In this document: positions 32,777 to 45,126 of the stretch, one piece after another
Layout: every line of letters starts with the position of its first letter
Position numbering within the stretch: position 1 is the stretch's first letter
Source of the DNA: Thelonectria olida
Taxonomy: Eukaryota > Ascomycota > Sordariomycetes > Hypocreales > Nectriaceae
Direction of reading: 5' to 3'
DNA length: 64,000 nt
Assembly (NCBI GenBank): GCA_020736575.1
Contig: JAGPYM010000035.1
Coordinates: 1 to 64,000, forward strand
Position numbers and translations under genes: made by a program
The notes under the pieces: generated by a model
The model's input: only the letters and a program-made list of their open reading frames with translations
The model's database searches: none
What the model was told of the DNA's origin: nothing

Positions 32777-35149
32777 ACTTCAACTAATCTTCGGCGTATT
32801 GAAAGCCGTGTTCAAGCACTCAAGGTTCTCATTATATATATACTCAAAGTCATTAACTCATACCTACACCAGGTCTTCGGGCTTGGATGCTGCCATGGCA
32901 CGAGTATATCGATGATAATGCAAACACATCGACGTCGACTATAAGAGCTTAACAGAGAGTGTCCCAAGAACAACTGGGTACCCAGAATCAGTCGAATAAA
33001 GACAATAAGTGCGAATTCCCTGTCCCTGCAATGATCGAATATCAGGATGCTTTCCATTTGACATTAAATGGACCAAACGGACAAACTGAGATAGATGCCG
33101 AAAGTGCCATCTTACGTCATAAAGCCAGCCTCCTTAATACTTGCATCTATCAATACGTTATTGTTGGAGCCCTGAGGCAATCTCACCTTGCAGTCACATC
33201 TGGCCGCGATGCCGTCCCTAGACTCTCAAGCCTAGATCGTGGAAGAGAATGGTGCTCGTCATCACGATAACGGGGCTTTCAGGACCCAATCGATAATAAG
33301 TCAGACTAATACCAGTTCAGCCAATACGTATTTCTAATGAGATCTTGATCGCCTGGGGATCTCCGATCAATCTCAGCCTCGGAATATCAACCGCATTGTC
33401 CCCCGACTCTGGTACATACGACCACACCCACTAGAAAATACGGGATCCCGTCCGCTCTCCCATAGTCAAGCTGGTGAGGGGCTGATTAGTAGTTGGGTCG
33501 GTGACGACCAGCGAATCCCAGCTGTTGTATGTTTCTTTTTACCATTCTCATAAAAGAATTCATGGTGTTTTTTGTTGCGAGATTAGCATCACCCATATCT
33601 TTCTGATGGTTGTTGGGGGTGTTGGTTGTGTCGGTGAGGTGTGAGTGGGGTTCCTGCACAGCGGTCGCTGTGGTTGCACAAAAGATTCACAAGTGCTGCA
33701 CTAGCAAAGATTGCTGCTTAGCGACCGTCTTCCCGCCCCCTTTGCAGCGAAGAGGCGAACCAAAGCGGACGTGATGGATTGTCCCGCCCGAGGCATGTCT
33801 TATAACGGAAAGACAATGTGCAATCCAAACTGCCAGAGTCCAGGGGAAACTGATCGGCATCCGTAGCGCCAATGCACTTGACGTTTGAAAGTGATCACAG
33901 TTGCACTCCCGTCATCGGTCAATCTCCTCACGCAGACTGACAGGCCTATTCGTATGCTTCAATGAGACTCCGAGGATTTTGTCACCAGGTGTCAACGCTT
34001 TCAATATGACTGATTAGACGTCTATTAATAAGAAACATCACCATATTTCTCGCAAATTATCTTCTCCGTGCCAAGAATCAGGATCGATTAACCTGTCGAT
34101 ACACTACTACCCTGGACCTAATCGTCAAACGCTCGGTGCAAGAGATTGAGTACATGCCAATCTCATTCCACGTGAGGATGACAGAACAAAGCCAAAGACC
34201 CTTTTCAAGTCATCCCATGTCCCTCAATAAACCCAGTTCCGATGCACTTGTTTCCCTCCACTCCTTCATGACCCTTGTTGAAATGGCGAATCGCCCAGAC
34301 GCCGTGTCGTCATGTTTCCCAATCCGGACCAAGATAAGCTGCGGCCAAGGCGCCTGTGAGAAACTCATCCAATCACGACTCGTCAGCGATGCAACCCCCG
34401 AAGGACAGCGCACCACGGTCGGACAGCCACGCAGCACTCCGCTGAATTCAGGCTGCTCTGCTGAACTGAGATGCCCAAGGCGGAGTGCCTCAAGCCGCTA
34501 AAGCGCAGCGAGCAACCACTAAAAGTTCACCGCTAATGTGCGAACCTAGTCGCTGCGAGCCCCCGTGCGGGACGCCATGAACCACAGCGCCAACCGGGGA
34601 CGTCCACATGACATGGAACAGGGAATCTATCTGCTTGTTATTTTTTTCTCTCATCACGCATTCTTGTCGGCCAGCCACCGGTTCACATCTCCTGTTTATA
34701 ACTTGTTTCTTCCCTGTTTTTTCTTCTTTCCGATCTGCACCTTTCTCTCTCTGTTGAGGGAGCTCGTCTCTCCTCGACTAAGATTACATCACCTGAACTA
34801 ACAACGTCAAGAGCTCCACCCCGCAATTACAGCGCCACAACCACATACCAAGCCACATTCACGGGTCGGCCTCGGTGCCTCAACACCAAAGCCGGCCAAA
34901 CCTGACTCTTGCGCGCCGCGTCTCTTCGCCGTCCATTCTTTCTTCTTCTTTTCTGCCTTTCTCCTCTGCCATCGAAGCGTCATGGCAATCTCTATCTATT
35001 GTTAATTCGATTCTTCTCCCATTCACTCCGAACAACCACTTCATTCCCTCCCCTATCATGTCCGTCGTCGAAACCTCGTCCGTCTCTCGCCGACTCTTCG
35101 CCCCGCTTCGATAATCTTGAAAGCGGCCTCCCCCAAAACCGCCAAAACG
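32777..35149. other. Gene-free 2.4 kb and long 5' leader
   Basis: No supported gene. The last 400 bp before 35150 are strongly pyrimidine-rich (for example 34660-34760 and 34930-35040), typical of a fungal promoter and leader for the coiled-coil gene. Confidence 0.4.
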
Positions 35150-37478
35150 ATGGAGAGGCCAGCTGTCGATTCTCACGATGGCGACGATGACCTGCACTGC
35201 TGTTGTGGTCGAATCGACTGTGCCCTCCTGAAGAAGAACTCGTCCATCTTGGAAGCTGTCGAGAAGGATGTCCACACGGCCGCCCAGTTGGGACAGGTAG
35301 GACGCCCCCTTGCATTCCTAGGGCTTGACTTGTGTCTCGCGATCGCATTCCAGTGACGCCTCCGCGTCATGCTATTGTCACCGCCGTGTCACGCGACATA
35401 AACCCCAAGAAAATTTGTGTGCCCTGACTAACTCGACTTTTCCTATCGCAATTTAGGCTTTGTTGGCCCGTCACGAAGCGTACATGGCCGATGCCGAAAG
35501 GGACCGCCTCGACCTGACTGCACGCATAGAACGCCTTGAGATGGACAAGCAAGAACTCGAAGCCGAAAATGCCGTCCAGATTGAAGAGAACAGGGCTTTG
35601 CTCGACCAGCTGGAAGCACTCAACAATACCGTGTCCGAGTCAGATACCAAGATCAAGGCCCTCGAAGCGAGTCTCCTGTCCTCCCAGCAGGCCGTCCGAC
35701 GCCTGGAGTCAGCCGCCGCACGAGCTGCTGATGCCGAGCGACACTTAGCACTTTTGGAGCAGGAACAAGAGGACCTCCAGCAAGATCTGATCTGCACTAG
35801 GGAAGATGCGCGATCTCATGCTCAGCGCTTCAAGGAAGCGCAGCGTGGGATCATGGATATGCAGGATCAGCTGGAAAGGATGGAGGCTGAGGCACGTCAG
35901 GAGCGCGATCGACATACCGAAGTCATTGAACGGATGGAACGTCAGCGCGAGGTTGAGAAGCATCTCGATACGGCTGCCGGTCGTCTCAAGGGTGCTGCTG
36001 CGTCCAAGTCGCTGCAGGATGCCAAGAGTGGAAATCCTGCCGTCAGCCATTTCGTGCGAGACCTGCTCCAGGACAACGCCAACCTTCAGCTGGGCATGGC
36101 TGAACTTCGAGAAATGTTGCTCAACTCCAACGACGAGATCCAGTCTCTGCGAGATCAACTGCTGAACCACCAGCCTGTCGAGCCCCTTGAGGATACCCTC
36201 AATCTTCAAGCCGAGCTTCAGAATTCCTTGGGTCTCGAATCTCCGGCAACGCCTCGGGTTTCTCAGGAACTGCACATCCATCATCACTACCACGTCACCA
36301 ACAAGGTTACACAGAAACCCGAGAATCGCAAACCAAGGCGAAAGCGTCATTCCCTCATCCCCGGCACTCTCTCTTCTCCCTCCGCTTCTGGCACGTCGAC
36401 TCCTAATACATCAGGCCAGTGGCGCTTCTCCTCTCCTACAGCACCCGCCTCGCTGTCGCTCAACACCAAGGAACCAAACTCAGTAATCTCGATGCCTCGA
36501 CAACGTTGGTCTGCAGACCAATTCTCCGAGTTTGCCTCGTCCGTCCCGAGCTCACCACAATCGAATAAACGCAACTCCATGTTCGATCCCAACATGACCG
36601 ATAGCGATTACCCCGCGTCGCCAATCACAAACTACGACCCCATGTCACCTGGCTGGCGGGCCTCTCACCGCAAGGGACCCTCTGAAATCTCAGCCTTCAG
36701 TGTCCAGGCGCCTTCACTTCAACTTGACCCTGGAACACCACCAATGGCACCAACACGTCCACATCAGACCGACCACAGCACTATCCACGAAGAGGACGAA
36801 GACGAGGAGGAAATCAATCGTCTGAAAACCCCTGATTTAGTGGCAGCTGTGCCGTCTGTGGACGAGAACTCGACTTTTGGAGACTCGGATGTCTCCAAGG
36901 ACGATTATTTTCCGCGCCCTCGAATTCATCGCGCGATCTCTCACGAATCGATAATGTCTCTTAGTGGAGGACTTGACATTCACACTCTGAAGGCTCGACC
37001 AAGCCAGTTGACCCTCCGACCTCTCGGTGGTGCCGAGGCCGTTGTTACCGACATTAACGCCCAACCAACACTTTCTCGAGGCTCTGCAAGACGAAGCGCG
37101 CTTGCTCTCAGGGACAACTTTGTTGGCCTACCTACCCCGAGGGCAGTCTCGAATCCCCTCAACCGCAACCGATCAGCTTCTCCGAACCCTTCCGAGTCTT
37201 CGCAAGGATCACAAGTGGTTGGGAGCTTGGGCAAGTGGGTGGGTTGGCGGCCATGGGGAGTCTCGACACCTGCCACCACAGCCCCCGTAGCCAAGGTCCC
37301 TCCCAAAGCCCTTCTGGAGCCAGACTTCGAACCTTTCCGAGCATCTGGTATCAACCAGCCGGGTGCTATTCCTGGCTTCCAAAAGTACTGGGCGGCGCAA
37401 CGGCGAAAAGGCGCTCCTGCAAAGGTCACCCCAGACTCTGTTAATACCGACGCTCTGCAGGACGGCTTGCGAGAGTAA
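35150..37478 (+). CDS. Conserved coiled-coil protein, unknown function
   Basis: Model join(35150..35296, 35457..37478), 722 aa; the 160-nt intron is in phase. A short N-terminal segment with a Cys cluster (DDDLHCCCGRIDCALLKKNS) precedes about 210 residues of heptad-rich coiled coil (LDLTARIERLEMDKQELEAE, LALLEQEQEDLQQDLI, MQDQLERMEAEARQERDR). A conserved block (VSHFVRDLLQDNANLQLGM) and a His-rich spot (HIHHHYHV) follow. The rest is Ser/Pro-rich and probably disordered, with an acidic patch (EEDEDEEEINRLKTPD) and a conserved-looking end (GINQPGAIPGFQKYWAAQRR). No enzyme domain, signal peptide or membrane helix is seen. The layout suggests a cytoskeletal or polarity-type scaffold, but this is only a guess. 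Unlike its neighbours it looks like a core gene. Confidence 0.8.
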
Positions 37479-37864
37479 CCACCTCTGCAGCCGGACCGCT
37501 CGCAGGATAATATGCCCCGTCTTAATCTTCTAATCACTCGTTACACCCCCGGCGTTCATCCTTTTTTTTTTTTTTTACAAACATGGCATATGTGGAGTTT
37601 GACAATTCAGGATGGGATCTCACACACTTGAGGATGGAGGCGAAGATACCCTGGCCAACGACCGGCCCTTTTGCAGCCTTTGCAGTACGCTTTTATGAGA
37701 ATAGATGGTACATGCCTCATTCATTTGGTGTTTCTCGGAGGCATTGGTCGTCATTTATTATAGATCTTGGGGTACTCATTATTATTTATCTTTAATCTTG
37801 GTTAACATAAAATCACTCCTAACCTGACTCCATCGTTAAATCATTTTCCCCAAGACTTGTTTGT
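37479..37864. other. Convergent 3' region with poly-T run
   Basis: 3' flanks of two convergent genes. A run of 15 T lies at 37562-37576. No gene. Confidence 0.5.
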
Positions 37865-40046
37865 TCAACTGATGTTGCTGTTGTTTAACATGGACCAATA
37901 CGTCGTGTCCACTCCCTGCAGAGCCCAATCCTCCAAGTCGGCCGTGAAACAAGGCCATTCCGAGTTGAAGGCGCCGAATTCACTCCCAGGACAATCGGGG
38001 TCGAGACCGCCGTCCATTGATATGTAAGGACAAGTGTGCTGCGCCATAGGCGGTTCGAACGAGTGGCTTTGCGGCGTATCTGAAATGATGCCTGTGGGAT
38101 TCGCACCAGCGGGCGTAGAGCCAGTCGATGGCAATACGCTCGCTGCGTGGGACGCAGGAGGCGTCGGACCAGGATGGATATTGACGGTCCCTAGGAATGG
38201 AACGCTAAAGTGGACTGTCTTCTCCTGGCTACTCAATCCCGGTGGACAGCCCTGCACAATAGGCAGCAATTGGCGGATTGTTTCTGCCGACTCGAAGCAT
38301 AGGCGGTCGTTGTTTATGGAGCCCATCTCCTGCATCTTGTGCTGCGTCTTCTCGGCCAGTTCGCGATCCTGTGCGCGCTGCGTCTCGTATCCGGGCCACG
38401 GCGTGCCCAGGTATCCCAGTAGGAGCGTCATGGCTGCCACGAGGGCCGAGTAGTCGACGTGGCGTCCGGAAATAGCCGTGGTGAAGGCGTTGCGGAACTC
38501 GAGGAAGCGCACGAGCACGTCGCGGCTGGCCTGCATGCACGTCGCGCGGTTGTACTCGTAGCGACGCTGCTCACGGTCTTTCAGCAGGTAGGGCAAGTGA
38601 AGCAGGATCAGCAGCGAGAAGTGGCGGACTTGGAGCTTGACGGCCGACATGTCGTCGGCGCAGCCGTCCGAGGACGAGCAGCAGATGGCCATGTCGGGGA
38701 GCTTCCACCACATGGCGTCCATCAGCTTGGAGGCCTTTTCAATTTCGAGGTCGATGGACTGCGTCATGACGTATGCTTCGCTGCCGCCGATTTGATTCCT
38801 GTCTGCGATCTTGCCCGAGATGACGGCGTATACTTTGCCCAGTTTGTCGCTCGGCGGCTCGTTCACGTCGGTGCTGTCCGTCAGGAAGGAATCGTCGTGC
38901 GAGCCGATGGGGAGGCCTAGCACGAGCGAGAGGTAGCGGTCGCTGCAGTTGATGCGGAACCAGAGCACGGCTGGACTCGGTTGTCGCTTGGGATCAAAGG
39001 TCGGATCGCACGAGCGGATGGATTTGGCCGTCTTGCGGTCGATGCCCATGAGCTGCGCCATGTTGAGAGCCCGGCGAGACGTCATCCACGCTTTGCGCAA
39101 GTGCCCTGCGTCGCTTTGGAAGAAGCTTTGGAGGATGAGACATTCGAGGCCTTCGAGCGAGCCGACGAGGTCGTCGTCTGACGTGACGAGCCGCCCGGCG
39201 ATGGCGACCCAGTCCTCCATTGTCTCGGCTGGGCTCTTCTTCAAGCCCAGGCCGCTGCCGTCGAAGAAAGGAGGCATTTGTTGGAGGCAGATGGCCAGCT
39301 GCAGCAAACGTTTGGCGATCAATGCTGGATGACTCGACACATCGGGCACCTGCGCCAGAGACGAGATGGGCTCCGGCTTGCCGTCGATTTGGTCCTGTTG
39401 CGAGTAGAACGCGGCGAGCACGTACTTTGCGCCGGGGCTCTGCTGCGATATCGCGTAGAGGGTTTCTTGCGGCGGGAACTGGTCGTGGAGCTGCTTCGAG
39501 ATACCTGCGTACTTTGTTCTGCGCTTGCTCGTCCGCGCCGGCAGAGATTGCGGCGTGGGCAGGCTGACGTCGTTCAAGGGAGTCTTTCCCATGCTCAGCT
39601 GAGCTACATGCTGAACGTTCCTAGCTGCCGAGCTGTCAAAGATGTCTTCGGCTTCCGTGGCCAAGCTGCCAAACTGTTGGGCAGTGGCGGGAGACTCATC
39701 AGGAGAGGGGATCCTTTGCAGGGCTTCGTCGTCGCCGCTGGTTCGACTGACGAGCTTCTCCATGAGCTCTTCAAGACGACCGAGACGCTGAGCCAGACGT
39801 CGGTCCTGCGAGGGAGCCGACTCGGGCACATATTCCTGTGACATGCATGTTGTCTCCCTTGCTTGACAGCCGATGCAGACGGCGTCTTCCTCTTCGTTGG
39901 TGAATTCGCATTTGATCTTGCGACGACGGCCTTGAAGGGTATGAGATTAGGTCAGACGAAGGAACACCAGGGAGGAAATACTCACACTCCCAACAACTGC
40001 GAGTTCCTTTACGGACTTTGCGGCGTTTCGCAATGCGCTCACTCAT
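37865..40046 (-). CDS. Zn2Cys6 transcription factor
   Basis: Model complement(37865..39930, 39986..40046), 708 aa. The 55-nt intron interrupts the zinc cluster; splicing gives SCWECRRRKIKCEF, then CIGCQARETTC, a complete six-cysteine binuclear cluster. A possible coiled dimerisation segment follows (RRLAQRLGRLEELMEKLVS). The middle homology region includes MTSRRALNMAQLMGIDR and VLWFRINCSDRYLSLVLGLP. The C-terminus is Pro/Ser-rich and ends in an acidic, aromatic stretch that could activate transcription. It is divergent from the Old Yellow Enzyme gene at 40748 across 0.7 kb, so it probably controls that gene and perhaps itself; this is inference from layout. Confidence 0.9.
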
Positions 40047-40747
40047 TCTGGTGCAGGGTAGGAAGACACTCGACTTATGTCCTCCCCAGGCTTCGGCCGA
40101 TTGATGGACGACTTATCCAGTAGTCTTCTGGCCCAATCTGACGAGAGACTGAAGAATGTCTCGGTTCCAACTTTTGCTTAGGGGGACCAGGGACTGGCAG
40201 AATGATTCCTCACCTGGAACTGCTGCATTACACATTTGATGTCACGGACGAAATGCGGACGAAACGACGCTTGGCGTTGAAGGATTCTGTGGAGATGGCA
40301 CAAATTCCACGGCCTCTCATTGGAAAATTGGTCCGTGACGGTGTCCGAGGCGGGGGAATGAATAAGCACAGTTGACTAATGCCATTCTCCCTGATCTGAA
40401 ATTCCGTGGAGCGCCACGGAGGGTGTCTGCATTGGGCAAAGTCGCTTTCGGAAAGCTCGACAGGGGAGGCTTGCGCCCGTGCCAAATGCTATCTCGGACG
40501 CCATGGAGTTGAGAATGGGGACGGGGGTCTTTTATGTGTTGCTTTGAATACAGGCCGTGGAGGAGTCTTGAGGTGGTTTGTAAGATCATGGCGTTATTCC
40601 ACGGTGACAAGGTTTGAGACTCGAGAGAGAGGGAAGTTGTATATATATGATGAAGACTTGAAGATGGAAAGAAGACGACACACAAACAGACAAGACAAAC
40701 AGAACCACCATCTTTTTTCCCAATCCACCCCTTTTCAAATACCCAAA
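40047..40747. promoter_or_regulatory. Shared divergent promoter: regulator / Old Yellow Enzyme
   Basis: 701 bp between divergent start codons. A TATA run lies at about 40640-40648, roughly 100 bp before the flavoenzyme ATG, followed by a CA-rich leader. Confidence 0.5.
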
Positions 40748-42229
40748 ATGGCATCTGCAAGATACGAGTCCGAAGAATCTCTAAGCCCCGAGCCTCTCGC
40801 TCAGCCGCTTCAGTTCCAGCCCTCTGGCCGCGTTGCTAAGAATCGCTTCCTCAAGAGCCCCATGGCCGAGTCTCTCGCATCATGGAGTCCCAAGATTCCG
40901 TCGGAGCGAGGTATTCCTTCCGATGGCCTCATTGAGCTTTACAAGCGGTAAGTTTAGCACTTCATGTGTTTGTAGCACCGTTTACTAATAAGGGATATGC
41001 AGCTGGGGCGAGGGTAAGAACAACTGGGGTGTTATCATCACTGGAAACGTCGATATCGAGTTCGATTCTCTCGATGGAATCGCCGACATGGTCATCACGC
41101 CCGAGTGCCCCCCCGAAGGAGAGCGCTTCGAGAAGTTCAAGCAGGTTGCCTCTGCGGCCAAGGTCGACGGAAGTCTGATTGTCGCCCAGGTCACGCATCC
41201 CGGCCGACAGGTGCAGGCCCGCGTGAACCCCGTCGCCATTTCTGCGTCCGATGTTCAGCTCGGTGCGTTACACCCCGTTCTCACACCCATCATAGTAGTT
41301 GGTTGTTAATGACTGTTGCAGAGCCTAAGATGGGAATGACGTTTGGAAAGCCTCACGCCGCTACAAAGGACGAACTCGCCCGCATCGTCGAAGGCTTCGC
41401 CCACGCCGCCGAGTATCTTCACAAGGCCGGTTTCGACGGCATCGAACTGCACGCCGCCCACGGCTACCTCCTGTCGCAGTTCCTCTCACGCACCACCAAC
41501 AAGCGCACCGACGAGTACGGCCCCCAGACCATCGAGTCGCGCATGCGTCTCATCTCGGAGATTGCGGGCGCCATCAAGAGCCGCGTGCCATCCGACTTCA
41601 TCGTCGCAGCCAAGTTGAACAGCGTCGAGTTCCAGGACGGCGGCGTCACGCCCGACGACGCCAAGGAGCTGTGCGAGACGCTGGAGAAGCTGGGCTTTGA
41701 CTTTGTGGAGCTGAGCGGCGGCACCTACGAGAACCTGGGCCTGGAGCACAAGAAGGAGTCGACGGCGAAGCGCGAGGGTTTCTTCCTGGAGTGGGCCGAG
41801 ACCATCACCAAGTCGCTGGGTGTGGACCACAAGCTCAAGACGTACATTGTCGGCGGCCTGCGATCTGTTGGAGCCATGGTCAAGGCTCTTGACGTTGTTG
41901 ACGGCATCGCCATGGGCCGTCCAGCAGCTGCCGAGCCGCGTCTGCCGTCGCTCATCATCGAGGGTCGCGTGCAGGGCGCTCTGCGTCCCCTCGAAGCTGT
42001 CGAGAAGGACTTTGGGCTGGGCATGCAAATTGCGCTCTCGCAGATTGCGCAGATCTCCGAGGGCAAGGAGCCATTGCGGGCGGGCGACGCTGAGGTTGTG
42101 CAGACGTATGGCGGTGATATGGGTGCTTGGTTCCAGCAGGTTGTGGCGGACGGAGATAAGATGGAGTTTGTTGGCGGGGTTCAGTATTCTGGGCCTGAGT
42201 TTGCCTATGGAACTGAGACGAAGGCTTAG
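40748..42229 (+). CDS. Old Yellow Enzyme-type NADH:flavin oxidoreductase
   Basis: Model join(40748..40947, 41003..41262, 41322..42229), 455 aa, both introns in phase. TIM-barrel FMN ene-reductase family (PF00724), which reduces activated C=C bonds with NAD(P)H. Visible signatures: WGVIITGNVDIE, GSLIVAQVTHPGRQ, and the active-site strand FDGIELHAAHGYLLSQFLS followed by NKRTDEYG. The phosphate-binding C-terminal strands include YIVGGLRSVGAMVKALD and DGIAMGRPAAAEPRL. The N-terminal 40 residues (Ser/Pro-rich, then NRFLKSPMAE) agree with fungal homologues of about 430-460 residues. No signal peptide or peroxisome signal, so cytosolic. Beside two Zn2Cys6 regulators and further flavoenzymes, it fits a redox pathway whose substrate is not evident. 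Confidence 0.9.
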
Positions 42230-42720
42230 TAGACTCGGGGTTGTCTTATTCACAATAGAATGGGTTTCCGCATAGAGGGAATAGGCAGAGGGACACACAC
42301 ACGGAGATACACGGAGATATAGAGATAGACAGTTCATTCAGTTCGATATGTTTGTACACATCCATTCTTCCACGGCGAAGAGAGACCCTCGCATTCGCTC
42401 GGGCTTGTTCCAATAGAAATCTGACATTGAATCCTTCGTTCCAGTGCTAAAGCCATAGCGGGCATTCATCAGTGGGACAGGGCACAGTCTCTTCAGCCCT
42501 CCACTGCCTGGCTCTGCCTCTTCCTTCAGCTAGCCAAATCTCGATTTGTAATCACTGGGTCGTACGCCTAGACCCCCTGCTAACTGGAGGCTGAGTACCG
42601 AGTTACGAGGTACGAATACTCAACTTGGCATTCATCGATCCGTCGACTACCTACGATAAAGGGGACCTTCAACTCCGTATCCGTCAATCTCTTTTCAACT
42701 GATTCACAAAACATCGTGTC
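42230..42720. other. Intergenic spacer with short simple repeat
   Basis: No gene. A CA run followed by ACGGAGATA repeats lies at about 42292-42330. The 3' part is the promoter of the next regulator. Confidence 0.4.
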
Positions 42721-45016
42721 ATGCAGTCCATGCACACTCCGCCCGACGATGCAGATGCATCCAAGTCCAACCGCCGCAAGGGTCAGATCGCCGAAAAGAC
42801 AGGCAGCCATGAAGTGGCATGGGGGTCGACTTGCTAACGGCATAACAGCCTGCGACTTGTGCTTCACCAAAAAGATCAAATGCGACATGCTCAAGCCCGT
42901 TTGCTCCAACTGCATCTTGTATCAGGCGGAATGCAGGACCAGCATCATTCGGCGCAAGGCCAATCCACCAAAGACCAAATCTGCGGCTGCAGCACAACCA
43001 GAGAAGTACGTGCTTCGCAATTAGCCAGACATGGACCAAAAGCTAATAATCTCTAGCCGACGTCCCGCGGAAGGAATGGAAGATCGCTTGGCAAGGATAG
43101 AAGTCCAGCTTCAGCAAGTCCTCCAGACGGCGCGAGATGCCCAAACCAACCAAGCCGTTGCAACCAGTTCTCGCTCTGGCATGAGTGACGAGTCACATCT
43201 GGACGGCCTCGTCATGGATGCAGCCATGCAAGGAGCAGAGGCGATTCAGGCGAATGATGGAGACCAAGTCAACCCTTGGAAATTCGACCCGGTGCAGCCT
43301 CTCATGTACGAGGGCCCAGGGCCAGAACCAGGCGTCGAAGCCCTACACCTCCCGCCATTGGAAGAGATCCTCCCAACCGTCGACCATTACTTCTCCATGT
43401 TTAACCTCGTCATCCCTCTGTTTCACCAGCCCACGTTTATGAAGATGCTTCGTGCGTGGTACACCGACCGTACACAGCGCGACAGAGGCACCTGGGCAGC
43501 CGTGCAAATCGTCCTGGCCCTCGGATTCCGCACCCCTCGCCTAACAGCCACAGACACCCCCGCGGTGCAAACCGAAAAGGCCGACATCTGTCTGAAGAAT
43601 GCGCAGTCCATCGTCTCGGAGCTGGTTACCAGAGAAGGGGACTTGCTAGGCGTGCAGATTTTGGTGGGAATCGTCATGCTCTTCCAGAACAGTCGGGACC
43701 CGAAGCCTGCGGCCGTCATCATTGGGACGGCGGTGAGGTTGGCTCATCGCTTGAGGCTGCACGCGCAGGACTCGGTGCAGTGGTTCACCAAGGAAGAAGC
43801 CGAGCAGAGATCTCGCGTCTTCTGGCTTGTGTACACTCTCGACAAGGTAAGCGTCATCTTGAGTGTCTGAGCGATGGCTTGCTGACTCTTGTAGGATATT
43901 TCATTGAGAGCATTGACACCGTCGACACAATTCGACGATGACATCGATATTCCCCTTCCTGCATTGGCACCAGCAGACAGCGCCGGGCTTATCTGGACAC
44001 AAAACGGACAGATGTATTTCAACTACCACAGAAGACGCGTCGAACTTGCGCACATAGAGGGCAAAGTCTATGATCTGCTGTACTCGAACCGAGCCACCAA
44101 AGTCAAGGGCTTGGAACGTCAACAACGCGTTGGCCGGTTGCAGGCAATGCTGGATAAGTGGTACGAGCGGATTCCAACCGTCTTCCACATTGATCGCGTT
44201 GCAGACAACGTCGGTCCGGCGCAACTCATCCAACTAACCAAGATGCACCACGCCTACCTGCTGGCCGAGGTCATGACGCATGGAGTCTATAGCCACAATG
44301 CTGACTGGGTGAAGAGAATCAGCTCTTTCAGCAGAGCAGCCATCGAGGATATCGCTCAGGGAAATCATAAAAACGGGACGCCATCGTGTCACAGGTCTCA
44401 GTCGGCGCCGTTGCCTGAAGGATGGAGCAAATGTGTCGAGATTAGTCGAGGATGCATGAGGTTGTTCCAGGGAGCAACACCGACTGAATGTCTCATTTGG
44501 TAAGATATAAAACAGACAAGCATCTACCGATAAGAAACCATGTTAACAACCCACAGGCAATGCAGCTGCGCGCACTTCTCAAGCCTCATCATCCTCCTCG
44601 CCAACATGGCCCTCAACCCATCCCACGAGCTCGTCGCGCTCGACCAGCACCTCGCCCTAAAAGCGCTGAATCTCTTTGACCAACTACTCACAATCATCAA
44701 CGACGAAGCTTTCGTAGCCCTGCGCGCAGTGGTGGGTGAGCTCAGCCAAAAAGCCAACGCGGCAATATCCGCCCAGCAAACAGAGGGTGCGTTTTCCAGT
44801 TCTGGAGTTTTTGAGAGCCTCAACGCGGACGGGGGATCGTTGCTTGGCTCGAATGAGCCCGAGTTTCTGCCTCCAGACTCTGAATTTCTTGACGCTGATG
44901 GCGGGATGCTGGGGGCCTTTGATGTGGATGAGTTGAACGGAACAGTTTTTGGACAAGAGTCGACGAATGTGAGGGGAATGACGCAGATTGTTGACCTGGA
45001 GAACTTTTTGAGTTGA
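42721..45016 (+). CDS. Zn2Cys6 transcription factor
   Basis: Model join(42721..42781, 42849..43005, 43057..43846, 43895..44499, 44557..45016), 690 aa, four introns in phase. After a 20-residue lead the zinc cluster reads ACDLCFTKKIKCDMLKPVC, then SNCILYQAEC. A short predicted coiled coil follows (MEDRLARIEVQLQQVLQTA). The regulatory middle domain contains HYFSMFNLVIPLFHQPTF, GTAVRLAHRLRLHAQDS and RVFWLVYTLDKDISLRA. The C-terminus is Asp/Glu-rich with LNADGGSLLGSNEPEFLP and a closing VDLENFLS, a plausible activation region. It lies between the Old Yellow Enzyme and the flavoreductase gene; its targets are unknown. Confidence 0.9.
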
Positions 45017-45126
45017 GGTTGGTTATATATATGGCATTTGGGCTGGAGTTGACGGAATCAGGGCTATTCATGAAACGACACGGCCTCGCCTAGGGATTTA
45101 GGAACAATCCATGATTGGAATTGCAT

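Noticed and set aside
32777..35149. Transposon or LTR in the long gene-free stretch
   Set aside because: No terminal repeats, target duplications or transposase-like frames could be seen.
37583..37795. 70-residue plus-strand frame after the poly-T run
   Set aside because: Located in the 3' region of the coiled-coil gene; no homology or splice support.
38459..39841. Several long plus-strand frames over the regulator at 37865-40046
   Set aside because: Antisense to a clear Zn2Cys6 coding frame; no domain in the shadows.
41486..42337. 283-residue open frame on the minus strand
   Set aside because: Antisense shadow of the Old Yellow Enzyme exon; high GC bias at third positions opens the opposite frame.
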